DNA from: Flavobacterium sp.
GTDB lineage: Bacteria > Bacteroidota > Bacteroidia > Flavobacteriales > Flavobacteriaceae
Reading direction: 5' to 3'
Assembly (NCBI GenBank): GCA_004296145.1
Contig: SEBM01000224.1
Coordinates: forward strand, 1-6,828
Length of the DNA: 6,828 nucleotides
Part shown: positions 6,630 to 6,828 of the stretch, in pieces
Layout: every line of letters begins with the position of its first letter
Numbering within the stretch: the first letter of the stretch is position 1
Position numbers and translations under genes: made by a program
Notes under the pieces: model-generated
The model's database searches: none
Seen by the model: the letters and a program-made list of their open reading frames with translations, nothing else
What the model was told of the DNA's origin: nothing

Positions 6630-6828
6630 TATTTAAGTATTAAAGTGTAAAATTAGCAAACATTCATCACTTTTCGAGTGAGGATTATCATAAATTAATA
6701 AAATCTGTTAAATTCAAACGTTTTCGTTAATAAGTTTTTCTATATGAAAAAATTCATTAAAAATAATAAAAGGCACATTTTTTAATTAATTCTTTAAAAT
6801 TAACAATACATTAATGAAGTGTTAAAAA
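6630..6828 (-). promoter_or_regulatory. Upstream region of pfkA, probable promoter region
   Basis: This 199-base, very AT-rich stretch is the only DNA available upstream of the first gene of the pfkA-gap unit, so its promoter should lie here. On the - strand AATGTTTG (6664-6657) and AACGTTTG (6722-6715) each differ from the Bacteroidetes -7 consensus TAnnTTTG at the first base only, but neither has a TTTG at the usual -33 distance. A short dyad, TCACT/AGTGA (6667-6671 and 6677-6681, loop TTTCG), sits just upstream of the first candidate. I find no coding sequence of credible length on either strand. Confidence 0.35.

Noticed and set aside
6744..6785. Short + strand peptide frame MKKFIKNNKRHIF upstream of pfkA
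   Set aside because: Only 13 codons of A-rich sequence, which is expected by chance in such AT-rich DNA.

Overview
The window looks like core chromosome of a Bacteroidetes bacterium, most probably Flavobacterium or a close relative. It is AT-rich, and its start codons follow A/T-rich leaders without Shine-Dalgarno motifs. It also encodes a long Bacteroidetes-type LptD. The genus call rests on remembered family features and not on a search.

Layout. On the + strand, lptD (outer-membrane LPS insertion barrel, up to 2735) is followed, after an 89-base gap holding a strong hairpin, by ridA (2825-3205). On the - strand, in order of transcription, come pfkA (6629-5643), gap (5550-4546), a BadF/N-acetylglucosamine-kinase-like ATPase (4422-3571) and mgsA (3560-3186). 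The two sets converge, and ridA and mgsA overlap tail to tail by 20 bases. A near-perfect 13-bp hairpin just after gap splits the - strand set into a glycolytic unit (pfkA-gap) and a kinase-mgsA unit.

How the genes fit together. PfkA commits fructose 6-phosphate to glycolysis and Gap oxidises glyceraldehyde 3-phosphate. MgsA drains dihydroxyacetone phosphate to methylglyoxal when triose phosphates build up, and the kinase-like protein may feed (amino)sugar into the same pool. The - strand cluster therefore reads as central sugar metabolism with its overflow valve. RidA removes reactive enamine/imine intermediates made by PLP enzymes. LptD belongs to envelope biogenesis and is probably only a neighbour.

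Non-coding DNA is short. The largest stretch is the 199 bases upstream of pfkA (6630-6828), which holds no convincing gene. I see no mobile element, CRISPR array, tRNA, rRNA or defence genes. I found no undescribed system. The points worth a second look are the gene-end overlap, the hairpins, the uncertain lptD start next to promoter-like motifs, and the diverged sugar-site loop of the kinase.
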